DNA of 64,000 nt. Source: Mogibacterium sp. (GTDB lineage: Bacteria > Bacillota > Clostridia > Peptostreptococcales > Anaerovoracaceae). The notes beneath the pieces are model-generated. The model had not been told where the DNA came from and made no database searches. It saw only the letters and a list, made by a program, of their open reading frames with translations. The stretch is from assembly GCA_017404265.1 (NCBI GenBank), contig JAFRCS010000012.1, forward strand, positions 1 through 64,000, written 5' to 3'. Positions 29,686 to 38,885 of the stretch are shown here, piece by piece (positions within the stretch are counted from its first letter, which is position 1; each line of letters begins with the position of its first letter). Made by a program: the position numbers and the translations under genes.

Positions 29686-31446
29686 ATGGATGCAACCAAT
29701 ATAATTTCTCTACTTGGCGGCGTAGCGATGTTCCTCTTCGGAATGTCGGTCATGGGCGACTCACTTAAAAAAGTTGCCGGAAGCAAGATGGAGATGATCC
29801 TGTACAGACTGGCAGGAAATCCTATAAAAGGAATCCTTCTGGGTACCGGAGTAACGGCGGCAATACAGTCGTCATCAGCCACATCGGTCATGGTGGTCGG
29901 CTTTGTAAACTCCGGCATGATGCAGGTAAAGCAGGCCATAGGCATAGTGCTGGGAGCCATACTCGGAACCAGTATCACCGGCTGGATCCTGGCTCTCAAC
30001 AGCATTGGAGGCTCCGGCGCGGGAATTGCTTCATATTTAAGCACGGAGATACTGACCGGCGTAGTAGCTCTTATAGGTATCCTGCTGTGGATGTTCGCAA
30101 AGAAGACTGCGCATAAGAACATAGGAGGTATCATGCTGGGATTCGCTGTACTTATGTACGGCATGAGCATGATGTCAGGAGCCATCGTCCCTCTGAGATC
30201 GGATCCGAAGTTCATCGACATGATGACAAGCTTCACGAATCCTATACTGGGCGTGCTCATCGGTGTGCTGGTGACTGCGGTCATCCAGAGCGCGAGCGCA
30301 GCCGTCGGTATACTTCAGGCTCTTGCGGTCACGGGAGCGGTCGAGTTTGACATGGCCTTCCCTATCCTGATGGGTATCGGCATCGGAGCTTCGGTGCCTG
30401 TAATGCTCAGCGCTCTCGGCGCCAGCACCAACGGCAAGCGCACTGCTTTTGTATACCTGATCATCGATGTTCTCGGTGCCGTACTGGTAGGAGGTATATT
30501 CTATATCATTAACGCCTTTGCCCACTTCAGCTTCATGCAGATGGAGATGAACATGGTCACTGTTGCTCTCACAAACACGCTCTACAGACTTGCGGTAGTC
30601 ATACTTCTCGCACCATGCATAGGTCTTCTTGAAAAACTGGTCATCGCCCTCTTCCCTGAGAGTCAGGAAGCACTGGCAGAGAAAGCCGATATGGACAAGC
30701 TCGAGCCGAGATTCCTCGACCACCCTACGCTCGCTCTTGCGCAGAGCAAGGAAGTCATCGATTCTATGGCCAAAAAAACACTGGACAGTGTGGAGGGTGC
30801 TGTTTCGGTCAGAAGGGAATACAGCAAGGAAGGCATCAAGAAGGTTGACGACCTGGAAGGCCTGCTGGACCGCTACGAGGACAAACTGGGAAGCTATCTC
30901 TTCAAGCTCACCACATCCGATCTTGACGAAGAACACTCGAAGGAAGTCAGCAAGAACCTGAGAGTTCTCTCAGACTTCGAGAGGATCTCGGACCATGCGA
31001 GGAATGTCGGGGAGGCCGTCGAAGAGATACACGAGAAAAAAATCGAATTCACGGACGAAGCGCGCAGAGAACTTCAGATTCTGGAAGACGCGATACTGGA
31101 TATTACAGAGCTTACAATGGTTGCCTTTGCGAATGACAATTACGAAAAGGCGCTGCTTGTGGATCCGCTTGAAGAGGTCATCGACGATCTTTGCGATTCT
31201 ATAAAAGCCAACCATGTCGAAAGGATAAGCAGGCAGGAATGCGCTTATGAGCACGGCTTCGTTTTCAATGACCTGATCACGGACTACGAGCGTATAGCCG
31301 ACCACTGCAGCAATATAGCTGTGGACGTTCTGGAGTCGGTCACTGAACTCGGAGGCCTTCATGCATATCATCTCCAGGCGGATTTCAGACAGGATGAATT
31401 CTTCAGGGAGCATTTTGCGGAGTATAAGGAGAAATACACGCTCTAA
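29686..31446 (+). CDS. Na/Pi cotransporter-family protein with C-terminal PhoU-like domain
   Basis: 586 residues. Two repeated Na_Pi_cotrans units carry the family QSSSATSVMVVGFVNSG (first) and QSASAAVGILQALAV (second) motifs within about eight membrane helices; a cytoplasmic PhoU-like helical domain fills ~355-560. NptA/YjbB-type proteins move phosphate with Na+, sometimes outward. The gene is under an apparent Mn2+ riboswitch, which suggests that metal or metal-phosphate homeostasis may be involved. The next gene begins 6 nt after the stop, so it heads an operon with the hydroxyproline dehydratase pair. Confidence 0.9.
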   Translation: MDATNIISLLGGVAMFLFGMSVMGDSLKKVAGSKMEMILYRLAGNPIKGILLGTGVTAAIQSSSATSVMVVGFVNSGMMQVKQAIGIVLGAILGTSITGWILALNSIGGSGAGIASYLSTEILTGVVALIGILLWMFAKKTAHKNIGGIMLGFAVLMYGMSMMSGAIVPLRSDPKFIDMMTSFTNPILGVLIGVLVTAVIQSASAAVGILQALAVTGAVEFDMAFPILMGIGIGASVPVMLSALGASTNGKRTAFVYLIIDVLGAVLVGGIFYIINAFAHFSFMQMEMNMVTVALTNTLYRLAVVILLAPCIGLLEKLVIALFPESQEALAEKADMDKLEPRFLDHPTLALAQSKEVIDSMAKKTLDSVEGAVSVRREYSKEGIKKVDDLEGLLDRYEDKLGSYLFKLTTSDLDEEHSKEVSKNLRVLSDFERISDHARNVGEAVEEIHEKKIEFTDEARRELQILEDAILDITELTMVAFANDNYEKALLVDPLEEVIDDLCDSIKANHVERISRQECAYEHGFVFNDLITDYERIADHCSNIAVDVLESVTELGGLHAYHLQADFRQDEFFREHFAEYKEKYTL

Positions 31447-31452
31447 AACAGG

Positions 31453-32364
31453 ATGCATTCAGTTACAAATATACAAAAGTACTCGATACATGACGGAGAC
31501 GGTATAAGGACGACGGTCTTTTTCAAGGGCTGCCATCTGAGATGCCGTTGGTGCCATAATCCGGAGACGCAGAGCTTTGAGAAGGAGCTCCAGGTGGATA
31601 TCCCAAAGTGCACAGGCTGCGGCAGATGCGCCAAAGCATGTCCTGAAGGAGCCGTCACGATCTCTCCGGACGGCAAGTCCGTGACCGACCGTGAGAAATG
31701 CCGGGTATGCGGTAAATGCGAGGCAGCGTGCCTTGGCAACTATCGTACGGTAGTGGGCCGCGACTACACGGTCGATGAGCTTGTGAAGATATGCCTGCAG
31801 GACCTTATGTTTTATGAGGAATCGGGCGGTGGTGTCACCCTGTCCGGCGGCGAAGTGATGGCAATGGACAGCGGCTACATAAAGGATCTCGTCAGAAAGC
31901 TCCACAGAGAGGGCGTGAGCGTCGCGATAGACACCTGCGGCCAGGCCCCGTACAGCAACTACGAGGCAATCATCCCTTACGTCGATACCTGGCTTTACGA
32001 CATAAAGGTCATGGACGACGATGAACACCGTGAGTACATGGGCATGGGCAACGCGCTCATACTGGAAAACCTCAGGCGGCTCGCGGCGGCAGGCGCAAGG
32101 ATATACATCCGGATACCTGTGGTGAAAGAAGTGAACGGCGATACGGGATCGATGGAAGCTATCATCGGATTCCTTAAAGAAAACGATATACGGCCGCTTC
32201 AGGTAAATCTGCTGCCGTATCACAATACCGGCTCGCATAAATACGGCAAACTCGGGATGGAATATCCCGGAGCCGAACTGACAGCACCGGACGACGAGGA
32301 GATGCAAAGCTTCGTCAGGTTATGGAACGATGCCGGTTACGGCAATGTAAAAATCGGAGGATAA
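31453..32364 (+). CDS. Glycyl-radical enzyme activating protein (radical SAM)
   Basis: 303 residues. The radical SAM Cys motif C-x3-C-x2-C is CHLRCRWC (28-35), followed by a bacterioferredoxin-like insert with two Cys clusters (CTGCGRCAKACP, CRVCGKCEAAC), then GGGVTLSGGEVMA and DTWLYDIKVMD. The insert is normal for activases of non-PFL glycyl-radical enzymes. It installs the glycyl radical on the dehydratase encoded next; its end contains the GGAGG used by that gene. It starts 6 nt after the Na/Pi gene stop with little ribosome binding site. Confidence 0.93.
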   Translation: MHSVTNIQKYSIHDGDGIRTTVFFKGCHLRCRWCHNPETQSFEKELQVDIPKCTGCGRCAKACPEGAVTISPDGKSVTDREKCRVCGKCEAACLGNYRTVVGRDYTVDELVKICLQDLMFYEESGGGVTLSGGEVMAMDSGYIKDLVRKLHREGVSVAIDTCGQAPYSNYEAIIPYVDTWLYDIKVMDDDEHREYMGMGNALILENLRRLAAAGARIYIRIPVVKEVNGDTGSMEAIIGFLKENDIRPLQVNLLPYHNTGSHKYGKLGMEYPGAELTAPDDEEMQSFVRLWNDAGYGNVKIGG

Positions 32365-32365
32365 C

Positions 32366-34738
32366 ATGGAAGAACGCGGAATGAACGCAAGGATAAAGGC
32401 TCTTCGCAAGGTCAGCATGGAGACACAGCCGCATATCGATCTCGAAAGAGCAAAGATCGAGACTGAGGTATACAAGCAGTGGGAAGACAAGGTCTCCCTG
32501 CCTGTACTCAGGGCAATGGTGCTGAAGGAGTACTTCTCAAAGAAGACTCTCTATCTCGGCGAAGGCGAGCTCATTGTAGGAGAGAAGGGCAAGGACCCTC
32601 AGTCCTCACCAACTTTCCCTGAACTCACCTGCCACACTCTCGATGACATGCACATCATGAACGACCGCGCTGTAGTCAACTACAGCGTGACCGAGCAGGA
32701 TCTAAAGGATCAGGAAGAGATCATCATCCCGTTCTGGAGAGGCAAGTCCATGAGGGACAAGATCCTTGCGGGCATGACGGAAGAATGGATGGAATGCTAC
32801 GCTGCGGGCATGTTCACCGAGTTCATGGAACAGAGAGGCCCGGGGCACACCTGCGGCGGTAAGAACGTGTTCACCAAAGGTTACGCGGAATACAAGACTG
32901 AAATACATAAGGCGATCGACGATCTCGACTTCATGAACGATGTAGACGCGGTCACCAAAAAAGACGAGCTTGAGGCGATGCTTATCGACTGCGACGCCGT
33001 CATGATACTCGGCAAGAGATATCAGGAACTGCTTGAGGAAGAGGCAGAGAAATGCACGGATCCGGTACGCAAGGCTGAACTCGAACAGATGGCAGCCAAC
33101 CTTGACGTCATACCGGCCCACGCGCCGCAGACTTACTGGCAGGCGATCCAGCTTTACTGGTTCACCCATCTCGCGGTCACATCCGAGCTCAACCCTTGGG
33201 ATGCTTTCAGCCCGGGCAGGCTCGACCAGCATCTCTATCCGTACTATGCAAAGGACGTAGAGGACGGCATACTCGATGACGAGAGAGCGCTTGAACTTCT
33301 GGAGTGCCTCTGGGTCAAGTTCAACAACCAGCCGGCGCCTGTAAAGGTAGGCGTCACGCTCAAGGAGAGCGGTACATATACAGACTTCGCAAACATCAAC
33401 ACCGGCGGTATCAAAGAGGACGGGAGCAACGGCGTAAACGCTGTCAGCTATCTGATCCTTGACTGCATGGACGAAATGAAGCTGGTACAGCCAAATTCAA
33501 ACGTGCAGATCAGCAAGAAGACCCCGCACAGATTCCTGAAGAGAGCCTGTGAGATATCCAGAGAGGGATGGGGCCAGCCGGCGTTCTACAATACCGATGA
33601 GATAGTTCAGGAGCTCCTGAACGCGGGCAAGACTCTTCTGGACGCACGTCAGGGAGGTTCTTCCGGCTGCGTAGAGACGGGAAGCTGGGGCAACGAGGCA
33701 TACATCCTCACAGGATACTTCAATATCCCTAAGATATTCCAGCTGACGCTATACAACGGATACGACACGCAGAGCGGACAGCAGCTTGGCCTCAAGACGG
33801 GCGATCCGCGCGACTTCAAGACTTATGAAGAACTCTGGGATGCTTTCGCCAGACAGCTGCACTACATGGCGGACGTCAAGGTGCGCGGCAACAACGTGAT
33901 AGAGAAACTCTACGCGCAGTACATGCCGGCTCCTTGCCTGTCGATAGTGACAAATGACTGCATCAAAAAGGGCAAAGACTACAACAACGGCGGTTCCAGA
34001 TACAACACAAGGTACATCCAGGGAGTAGGTATCGGGACCATCACCGACTGCCTGGCAGCCATCAAGCACAACATATACGATAACCACAACTTCACGATGG
34101 ACGAGCTCCTCAAGGCAATGGATGACAACTTCGAAGGCCACGAGGAGATACTCAACATGGTCACCAACAAGACTCCTAAGTACGGAAATGATGATGACTA
34201 TGCCGACGATATCATGAAGGAAGTCTTCAGGCTGTACAGGGACGACATCACGGGAAGACCTACCATGAGCGGCGGTCAGTACCATGTCGACATGCTGCCT
34301 ACGACCTGCCATATATACTTTGGCGAGGTCATCGGAGCGACAGCCAACGGCAGACGCGCGCACAAGCCGGTATCCGAGGGCATCTCGCCTGAGAAGTTCG
34401 CGGATACACACGGACCGACAGCGGTCATCAAGAGCTGCGCCAAGATGGATCACTGCTCAACGGGCGGCACATTGCTCAACCAGAAGTTCACGCCAAGCGC
34501 TCTCGCGGGTGACACCGGTCTTGAGAATCTGGCGAGCCTGATCCGCACGTACTTCGCGATGGACGGCCATCACATCCAGTTTAATGTCTTCGATAAGCAG
34601 ACTCTGCTGGAGGCCCAGAAGCATCCGGATGATTACAAGGATCTGATAGTACGTGTCGCGGGCTATTCCGATTATTTCAGGAATCTGGATGAAGAACTGC
34701 AGAATGAGATCATCAACCGGACGGCGCAATCATTCTAA
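32366..34738 (+). CDS. hypD: trans-4-hydroxy-L-proline dehydratase (glycyl-radical enzyme)
   Basis: 790 residues, nearly the same length as C. difficile HypD. Residues known for HypD recur with an offset of +1: Ser335, Asp340, Phe341, thiyl Cys435 and Glu437 (SSGCVETG), Tyr451, Thr646 and radical Gly766 (RVAGYSDYF). It removes water from trans-4-hydroxyproline to give 1-pyrroline-5-carboxylate, which ProC then reduces to proline. proC is not in this window. The activase gene precedes it by 1 nt and a terminator follows. Such enzymes let gut anaerobes use collagen-derived hydroxyproline. It needs strict anoxia. Confidence 0.93.
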   Translation: MEERGMNARIKALRKVSMETQPHIDLERAKIETEVYKQWEDKVSLPVLRAMVLKEYFSKKTLYLGEGELIVGEKGKDPQSSPTFPELTCHTLDDMHIMNDRAVVNYSVTEQDLKDQEEIIIPFWRGKSMRDKILAGMTEEWMECYAAGMFTEFMEQRGPGHTCGGKNVFTKGYAEYKTEIHKAIDDLDFMNDVDAVTKKDELEAMLIDCDAVMILGKRYQELLEEEAEKCTDPVRKAELEQMAANLDVIPAHAPQTYWQAIQLYWFTHLAVTSELNPWDAFSPGRLDQHLYPYYAKDVEDGILDDERALELLECLWVKFNNQPAPVKVGVTLKESGTYTDFANINTGGIKEDGSNGVNAVSYLILDCMDEMKLVQPNSNVQISKKTPHRFLKRACEISREGWGQPAFYNTDEIVQELLNAGKTLLDARQGGSSGCVETGSWGNEAYILTGYFNIPKIFQLTLYNGYDTQSGQQLGLKTGDPRDFKTYEELWDAFARQLHYMADVKVRGNNVIEKLYAQYMPAPCLSIVTNDCIKKGKDYNNGGSRYNTRYIQGVGIGTITDCLAAIKHNIYDNHNFTMDELLKAMDDNFEGHEEILNMVTNKTPKYGNDDDYADDIMKEVFRLYRDDITGRPTMSGGQYHVDMLPTTCHIYFGEVIGATANGRRAHKPVSEGISPEKFADTHGPTAVIKSCAKMDHCSTGGTLLNQKFTPSALAGDTGLENLASLIRTYFAMDGHHIQFNVFDKQTLLEAQKHPDDYKDLIVRVAGYSDYFRNLDEELQNEIINRTAQSF

Positions 34739-34747
34739 GACAGGATC

Positions 34748-34785
34748 AAAGATGTAGATTTCCTTGGAATCTACATCTTTTTCTT
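34748..34785 (+). terminator. Terminator after hypD
   Basis: AAAGATGTAGATT (34748-34760) pairs with AATCTACATCTTT (34768-34780), then TTCTTT. Confidence 0.85.
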
Positions 34786-34795
34786 TGACCGATTG

Positions 34796-34804
34796 TGTTA
34801 TACT
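34796..34804 (+). promoter_or_regulatory. Extended -10 promoter of the PBP1 gene
   Basis: TGTTATACT: TG at 34796-34797, TATACT at 34799-34804; no strong -35. Initiation near 34811 leaves a ~43-nt leader with AGGAG before the ATG at 34854. Confidence 0.55.
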
Positions 34805-34853
34805 CTGTACTGACGATTGAAAACAAGCGTATAGTGATATGCAGGAGATAAAA

Positions 34854-37490
34854 ATGAGAGTAAAAGAAGAAAGTAAACACGCCAAGAAACCGGAAAGCAA
34901 ACCTGCAAAGAAGGCAAAAAGCAAACCTGCAAAGAAGGCAAAAAGCAAACCTGCTAAACAAGCAAAGAGCAAGTCTGCTAAGAAAGCACGGGACGGTTTT
35001 TCGAAGAACGCAATGGTACGATTTAAAGAAGCCTCGACAGGCGGAAAGATCCTGAGAGTCATCGGCGGTCTTTTCGTATTGGGAGTCGCTGTCGTTCTTC
35101 TCTCGGTGATCATAACCGCAATCAGTGTAGGAAAGATAAATGAGGAAAGCCTTTACGCCAATATCGACCGTTCATCGATACTCTATGATGTCAATGGCAA
35201 CGAGATCGATACCCTGCACTATACCGAGGACAGAACAGTAGTACCAATAGACGAGATGCCGGAAGACCTCAAGAATGCCTTTATTGCCATAGAGGACAAA
35301 ACGTTCTATAAGCATCACGGCTTCAACTGGCGCAGGATGGGCGGCGCGGTACTGTCGAAGCTCACAGGAAGATCCTCATCCATAAGCGGCACGTCTACGA
35401 TCACGCAGCAGCTGGCGAGGAATGCCTATCTGTCTGAAATCAAGAGCCAGCGCAGCATACACAGAAAGCTGTCTGAGATGTTTATTGCATGGCGTCTTGA
35501 GAAGAAGCTGAGCAAGGATGAGATACTCGAGGCGTATCTGAATACCATATATCTCGGATACGGCAACTACGGTGTCAGCTCCGCGGCCAGAACATATTTC
35601 TCCAAGGAAGTGAGCGATCTGACGCTCGCGGAATGCGCTGCCCTGGCGGCCCTTCCGCAGGCGCCGGACAGCTATGCCCTGATCACGGAAGATCCGGAAG
35701 GCAATCAGGAGATAAAGAATATCAACTATTATTCGCTCGACGAAGTCAAAACCTCTGAAGAAGACGAAGAAGAAAGCTATACAGGCAGCGAAGAAGACGA
35801 AGATGAAGAGGAAGAAGGGACAGGCTTCTACGCTAACGATCTGTCCAAGGACAGGCGTGACATGGTCCTGGATCTCATGGCTGAACAAGGCTATATCTCG
35901 ACTGCTGACGCCGGCGAGGCCAATGTGGACATCATCGACATACTTGCCCCAAGCTTTGAGCAGAAAGAGAACGCATATACATACTTCAGCGATTACGTTG
36001 CAACTATCGTTACAACTGATCTCATGGACAAGTATGGAATGAGCGAGGAAGACGCTCAGCGTATGGTATATACCGGAGGCCTTCAGATCCACACGACACT
36101 CAAGAGCGATGTCCAGAACGCGATCTATGAAGAGTTCCAGAAAGAATCCAACTTCCCTTCTACAGAGGACGGAAGTAAAGTCCAGGCCAGCATGGTAGTG
36201 ACTGAAGTAGGTACCGGACACATCGTCGGATTCATGGGCGGACGCGGAGGCGACGGCTCCAAGCTTTTCAACAGAGCCATAAGCCCAAGACAGCCGGGAT
36301 CATCTATAAAACCGCTTGCCGTTTACGGGGCAGCTCTCCAGAAGAGCTATGAATATGCCGCGAAGAACAAGACCTTCGAGTACACCGATTATGGCTTTGA
36401 TAAGCAAGGTACACAGGGCTGGGGAGACTACATCACCGCGAGCTCGGTCGTTGTGGATGAGCCGCTTGAGATAAATGGAGAGGAGTGGCCTCAGAACTTC
36501 TCGAGATCGTACTCAGGCAAACAGTCACTGAGAAAAGCTCTGCAGCAGTCGATCAATACCTGTGCAGTAAAGATACTCTGGCAGGTCGGACTTGATTACT
36601 CTGTTGAAATGCTGGAAAAATACGGACTCACTACCGTTGAGACCGATACGAGCCTTGCGGCAAATGATGTGAACCCTGCCGCCCTTGCGCTTGGTGCCAT
36701 GACATACGGGGTAACGCCTCTTGAAATGTCGCTCGCTTATGCTGTCTTCCCTAACGGAGGAGTCCACAACACCGCGGTATGCTACACGACAGTTGACGAC
36801 GGCAACGGCAAGACGCTTCTGAAGGGCGAGTCCCAGACCAGCAAGGTCCTTGATGAGGGCGTTGCGTGGATAATGACAGACCTTCTCAAGTCAGTAGTTT
36901 CCAACGGTATAGCCGGCAACGCAGCCATTTCAGGAGTACAGGTAGGCGGAAAGACCGGAACCACGAACGATACATTCGACATATGGTTTGACGGATTTAC
37001 GCCGGATTATTCGGCTGCTCTGTGGATAGGCACCGACCTGAATGTGGAGATGAACACTACATCCACAACAGCGGCAGCGCTCTGGAGCAGAATAATGAGA
37101 CAGATAGAGGGGATCAGGGATGGAGAATACCTTGAGATGCCTTCAAATGTCATAAAAGAGAACGGTGAGTATTATACAAAGGGTACTGAGAAAAACCCTG
37201 GAAGATATGTCGAAGAGAAAAAGGAAGAACCTGAAGAATTAGAAGAGGAACCGATAGAGCCTGAGATCACAGACGATGCGACAAACGTACAGCCGGGAAC
37301 GGAACCTTCCGGAGGTGATAATACCGGAGGCGACAATACCGGAGGCGACAATACCGGAGGTGATAATACCGGAGGCGACAATACCGGAGGCGACAATACC
37401 GGAGGTGACAATACCGGTGGTGATCCGGGCAGTAATCCGGGCGGAGATCCGGGCGGTGATACCGGAGGCGACACCGGCGGTAACCCATAG
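34854..37490 (+). CDS. Bifunctional class A penicillin-binding protein (PBP1)
   Basis: 878 residues. A Lys-rich cytoplasmic tail with KPAKKAKS repeats, one TM helix (~60-88), then glycosyltransferase GT51 (AIEDKTFYKHHGFNWRRMGGAV, SGTSTITQQLARNAYL, LEAYLNTIYLGYGNYGVSSAA). An acidic insert (SEEDEEESYTGSEEDEDEEEE) lies between GT and transpeptidase. The transpeptidase has S-x-x-K in QPGSSIKPLAVYG, SxN in QSINT and KTGT in GGKTGTTND. The tail has seven GGDNT repeats and Gly/Asp-rich sequence, probably a flexible wall-spanning segment. It polymerises and cross-links peptidoglycan at the membrane. AGGAG selects ATG 34854 over 34839. Confidence 0.93.
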   Translation: MRVKEESKHAKKPESKPAKKAKSKPAKKAKSKPAKQAKSKSAKKARDGFSKNAMVRFKEASTGGKILRVIGGLFVLGVAVVLLSVIITAISVGKINEESLYANIDRSSILYDVNGNEIDTLHYTEDRTVVPIDEMPEDLKNAFIAIEDKTFYKHHGFNWRRMGGAVLSKLTGRSSSISGTSTITQQLARNAYLSEIKSQRSIHRKLSEMFIAWRLEKKLSKDEILEAYLNTIYLGYGNYGVSSAARTYFSKEVSDLTLAECAALAALPQAPDSYALITEDPEGNQEIKNINYYSLDEVKTSEEDEEESYTGSEEDEDEEEEGTGFYANDLSKDRRDMVLDLMAEQGYISTADAGEANVDIIDILAPSFEQKENAYTYFSDYVATIVTTDLMDKYGMSEEDAQRMVYTGGLQIHTTLKSDVQNAIYEEFQKESNFPSTEDGSKVQASMVVTEVGTGHIVGFMGGRGGDGSKLFNRAISPRQPGSSIKPLAVYGAALQKSYEYAAKNKTFEYTDYGFDKQGTQGWGDYITASSVVVDEPLEINGEEWPQNFSRSYSGKQSLRKALQQSINTCAVKILWQVGLDYSVEMLEKYGLTTVETDTSLAANDVNPAALALGAMTYGVTPLEMSLAYAVFPNGGVHNTAVCYTTVDDGNGKTLLKGESQTSKVLDEGVAWIMTDLLKSVVSNGIAGNAAISGVQVGGKTGTTNDTFDIWFDGFTPDYSAALWIGTDLNVEMNTTSTTAAALWSRIMRQIEGIRDGEYLEMPSNVIKENGEYYTKGTEKNPGRYVEEKKEEPEELEEEPIEPEITDDATNVQPGTEPSGGDNTGGDNTGGDNTGGDNTGGDNTGGDNTGGDNTGGDPGSNPGGDPGGDTGGDTGGNP
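34896..34991 (+). repeat. 24-bp tandem repeat encoding the PBP1 N-terminal Lys-rich tail
   Basis: Four 24-bp units (34896-34919, 34920-34943, 34944-34967, 34968-34991) encode SKPAKKAK-type octapeptides; the first two are identical and the last two diverged. Confidence 0.85.
37311..37415 (+). repeat. 15-bp minisatellite encoding GGDNT in the PBP1 C-terminal tail
   Basis: Seven 15-bp units, differing mainly at synonymous positions (GGAGGTGAT or GGAGGCGAC plus AATACC). Copy number could vary by slippage without breaking the frame. Confidence 0.9.
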
Positions 37491-37514
37491 AATCCGTGAT
37501 ATTCTGAAATAAGG

Positions 37515-37545
37515 CATCTGCCCGGATATGCGGGCAGATGTTTTT
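37515..37545 (+). terminator. Terminator after the PBP1 gene
   Basis: CATCTGCCCG (37515-37524) pairs with CGGGCAGATG (37531-37540), then TTTTT. Confidence 0.88.
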
Positions 37546-37558
37546 GCATTAGGGGTCA

Positions 37559-38815
37559 ATGAAAATGGAGAATATGAAGCCGTCTCTCTGGACGAGGGAC
37601 TTTACCATAATAACTGCCGGCACCGTAGTATCGATGTTTGGAAATGCCATGGCGGACTTTGCCATGAGTCTTATGGTGCTTGATATCTCCAAGTCGACAA
37701 TGCTTTATGCTGTTTATCTTGCGATGTATACCATACCGCAGATAATAATGCCTATATTTTCCGGAGCTATACTGGACCGGTATTCAAGGAAGAAGACGAT
37801 ATACACACTGGACTTTATCTCAGCCGGGCTTTATCTGGTGATGGCGTGGGCCCTGTCGACGGGATGGTTCTCCTTCCCCGTGTTCGCTCTGTTCTGCTTC
37901 GTGCTCGGATGCATAATCAGCATGTACATGGTTGCTTACGACAGCCTGTATCCGCTGCTCATAACAGAGGGCAATTATCAGAAGGCGTATTCCATCCAGA
38001 GCATACTGGATACCGTTTCGATGGTCATGGTACCGGTGGCGGCATTCCTGTACAAAGGCATAGGCATCGCTCCGCTGATGGCAGCGAACGCGGTCTGCTT
38101 CTTTATTGCTGCGGTGATGGAGACGCAGATAAGAAATGAAGAGAAATACATCGAAAACCAGAAGGCCACTGCGCTGGAGGGCGCCGGCAAAGGGCGGCAG
38201 ATGCTGGTCGATATAAAGGAGGGCTTACGCTATCTTGCCGGTGAGAGAGGACTGCTGGCGGTCACTGTCTATTTCGCGGTCCTGTTCACCATGGGAGGGA
38301 TAGAGAACGTCATCACCCTGCCTTACTTCAAGAACAACTTTGCAAATGGAGAGTACATTTACATGCTGGTCTGGGGCTGCGCGGTGGTAGGACGATCCAT
38401 CGGAGGAGGCATACATTACAAGACCAAGGTCCCTGCGGCTAAGAGATACTCTCTGGCGCTGATCCTGTATGTTTTCAACTCACTGGCGGAAGCATTCTAT
38501 CTGTTCTGTAAAGTACCGGTGATGATGGTGCTGTGTTTCCTTGTCGGTATCGGAGGCGTGACTACATATACGATAAGGATATCTGCCATGCAGAGCTATG
38601 TACCTGATGAAAAGAAGGGCCGCGTGACCGGCGCGTTCAACATGCTTGTGATGCTTGGCGCATTTCTGGGTGAGGCCATAGGAGGCCTTGCGAGCGAATT
38701 CATAGGCGAGCGCATGATCATCATGATCGCAATGCTTATACAGGCAGTGCTCGCTGTCATAATCATAGGCGGCAACAGGGAGCCAATATCAGCCATATAT
38801 AACCGCGAAGAATAA
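37559..38815 (+). CDS. Major facilitator superfamily transporter
   Basis: 418 residues with about 12 membrane helices. The MFS loop 2-3 signature is present as GAILDRYSRKKTIYTLDF, and the second half has IRISAMQSYVPDEKKGRVTGAFNMLVMLGAFLGEAIGGL. It resembles the MFS_3/enterobactin-exporter and macrolide-efflux (MefA-like) branch, but the substrate is not predictable. The ATG lies 14 nt after the PBP1 terminator and has AGGGG just upstream. It is separated from the C69 dipeptidase gene by 70 nt. Confidence 0.88.
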   Translation: MKMENMKPSLWTRDFTIITAGTVVSMFGNAMADFAMSLMVLDISKSTMLYAVYLAMYTIPQIIMPIFSGAILDRYSRKKTIYTLDFISAGLYLVMAWALSTGWFSFPVFALFCFVLGCIISMYMVAYDSLYPLLITEGNYQKAYSIQSILDTVSMVMVPVAAFLYKGIGIAPLMAANAVCFFIAAVMETQIRNEEKYIENQKATALEGAGKGRQMLVDIKEGLRYLAGERGLLAVTVYFAVLFTMGGIENVITLPYFKNNFANGEYIYMLVWGCAVVGRSIGGGIHYKTKVPAAKRYSLALILYVFNSLAEAFYLFCKVPVMMVLCFLVGIGGVTTYTIRISAMQSYVPDEKKGRVTGAFNMLVMLGAFLGEAIGGLASEFIGERMIIMIAMLIQAVLAVIIIGGNREPISAIYNREE

Positions 38816-38885
38816 ACGAAACATACATCCTTGTGCTATACTTGAACGGGATGGAGAAATATAAACAAACAGGAGGAACAGGTTA

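Noticed and set aside
37311..37415. Regular short repeats resembling a CRISPR array
   Set aside because: They are 15-bp back-to-back units in frame inside the PBP1 gene, with no spacers.
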